From Parabacteroides timonensis (lineage in GTDB: Bacteria > Bacteroidota > Bacteroidia > Bacteroidales > Tannerellaceae): a stretch of 64,000 nucleotides of DNA. The DNA lies in the NCBI RefSeq assembly GCF_900128505.1, contig NZ_LT669941.1, forward strand, positions 1,351,526 through 1,415,525, in the 5' to 3' direction. A model generated the notes under the pieces. It was not told the DNA's origin. It searched no databases and saw nothing but the letters and a program-made list of their open reading frames with translations. The position numbers and the translations under genes are program-made. This document shows positions 63,549-64,000 of the stretch, piece by piece; within the stretch, counting starts at the first letter, position 1; each line of letters starts with the position of its first letter.

Positions 63549-64000
63549 TCAGAAATTATATCCGACGCGCACAGCCAGGATGGGCTGGTCGAATGTCTTA
63601 ATAATATTATACTTAAATTCTAATCCTACCGTTATCTGGTCAGTTGCATATACTTCACCTCCCAAACCGACGTTTGCTCCGAAGCGAGTAAAGTTCTGGC
63701 TAGCCTTTATTGTTCCTAATCCTTCAAGATTGTACTTTCCAGTTGCTTTCCAGAATGAAAGATCAAGACCAGCCAACGGATAGAAGCCGAACATTTCACT
63801 CAGTTTGAATACATAATGAACGTTCATATCGATAGCCCAGGCACTCAAACCATTATCCTTCACAAAATAAGTCAACGAAGGAGCAAAACGAACTTCATCA
63901 GTAAAATTATAACGATAATCAACTCCCAACAGTGCATTGCCATTATCATTAAACCCGTAACCAAGATTGAAACCGAATGACGATTGTCCTTGCTGAGTTT
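63549..64000 (-). CDS. Outer-membrane beta-barrel protein (partial, N-terminus beyond window)
   Basis: The frame is open to the right edge; about 150 C-terminal residues are seen. Alternating strands (FRFGANVGLGGEVYATD-like, TVGLEFKYNIIKTF) and the final ILAVRVGYNF with a terminal Phe are typical of small porin-like barrels. An internal TTG at 63,929 is not a credible start because coding sequence continues upstream (SSFGFNLGYGFND). Confidence 0.85.
   Translation of the reverse strand, partial: TQQGQSSFGFNLGYGFNDNGNALLGVDYRYNFTDEVRFAPSLTYFVKDNGLSAWAIDMNVHYVFKLSEMFGFYPLAGLDLSFWKATGKYNLEGLGTIKASQNFTRFGANVGLGGEVYATDQITVGLEFKYNIIKTFDQPILAVRVGYNF

Overview
The window comes from a gut-type Bacteroidales, most likely Parabacteroides. 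The evidence is a SusC/FecR/ECF-sigma module, many promoters with the Bacteroidetes -7 element TAnnTTTG, SDR-type threonine dehydrogenase beside Kbl, a tyrosine recombinase abutting a capsule locus, and DUF4248/HU/glucosaminidase genes inside that locus. The genus is an inference. No rRNA, tRNA or CRISPR array was seen.

Positions 1-34,000 are mostly chromosomal metabolism. They hold a trans-envelope regulatory module (SusC-like receptor running off the left edge, FecR, ECF sigma factor), a candidate small RNA, the divergent threonine-degradation pair tdh/kbl, histidinol phosphatase, cob(I)alamin adenosyltransferase, a flotillin/NfeD-like pair, AlkD, cobyrinate a,c-diamide synthase and panB. 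These are followed by a double GNAT protein, an AlaX-like editing protein, a NEW3-domain/ABC exporter operon, pgk, a cobalamin riboswitch leading nrdD-nrdG, proS, a GH78 rhamnosidase, a fused AAA-ATPase/DUF4435 protein that resembles a one-gene PARIS defence effector, a GT39 transferase and a two-domain DUF1080 lipoprotein.

Positions 35,378-61,815 are a surface polysaccharide locus, almost all on the minus strand. It has an initiating WecA/MraY-like transferase, a Wzy-like polymerase/ligase, an ABC-type flippase in place of Wzx, Wza and Wzc, eight or nine glycosyltransferases, a WcaF-like acetyltransferase, an FkbM methyltransferase, a PAPS-type sulfotransferase, and a CMP-nonulosonate synthetase with a GT52-like transferase. 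Scattered among these are DNA-metabolism genes: an HTH protein, a DnaB helicase, a short DnaG-like primase and two HU proteins. A plus-strand cassette (HU, glucosaminidase, small membrane protein) next to DUF4248 sits inside the locus. Two small genes here are broken in frame at homopolymer runs (A7 at 51,151-51,157; T6 at 56,453-56,458).

Positions 61,816-63,385 look like the control switch of the locus. A roughly 556-bp segment is flanked by 27-bp inverted repeats that match at 26 of 27 positions. Each repeat is itself a pair of 11-bp arms around a 5-bp spacer. The segment carries one Bacteroidetes-type promoter, now pointing away from the polysaccharide genes, and abuts a tyrosine recombinase gene whose stop codon lies in the outer end of one repeat. 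The simplest reading is a phase-variable invertible promoter caught in the OFF orientation. A strong terminator and a partial outer-membrane beta-barrel gene close the window.
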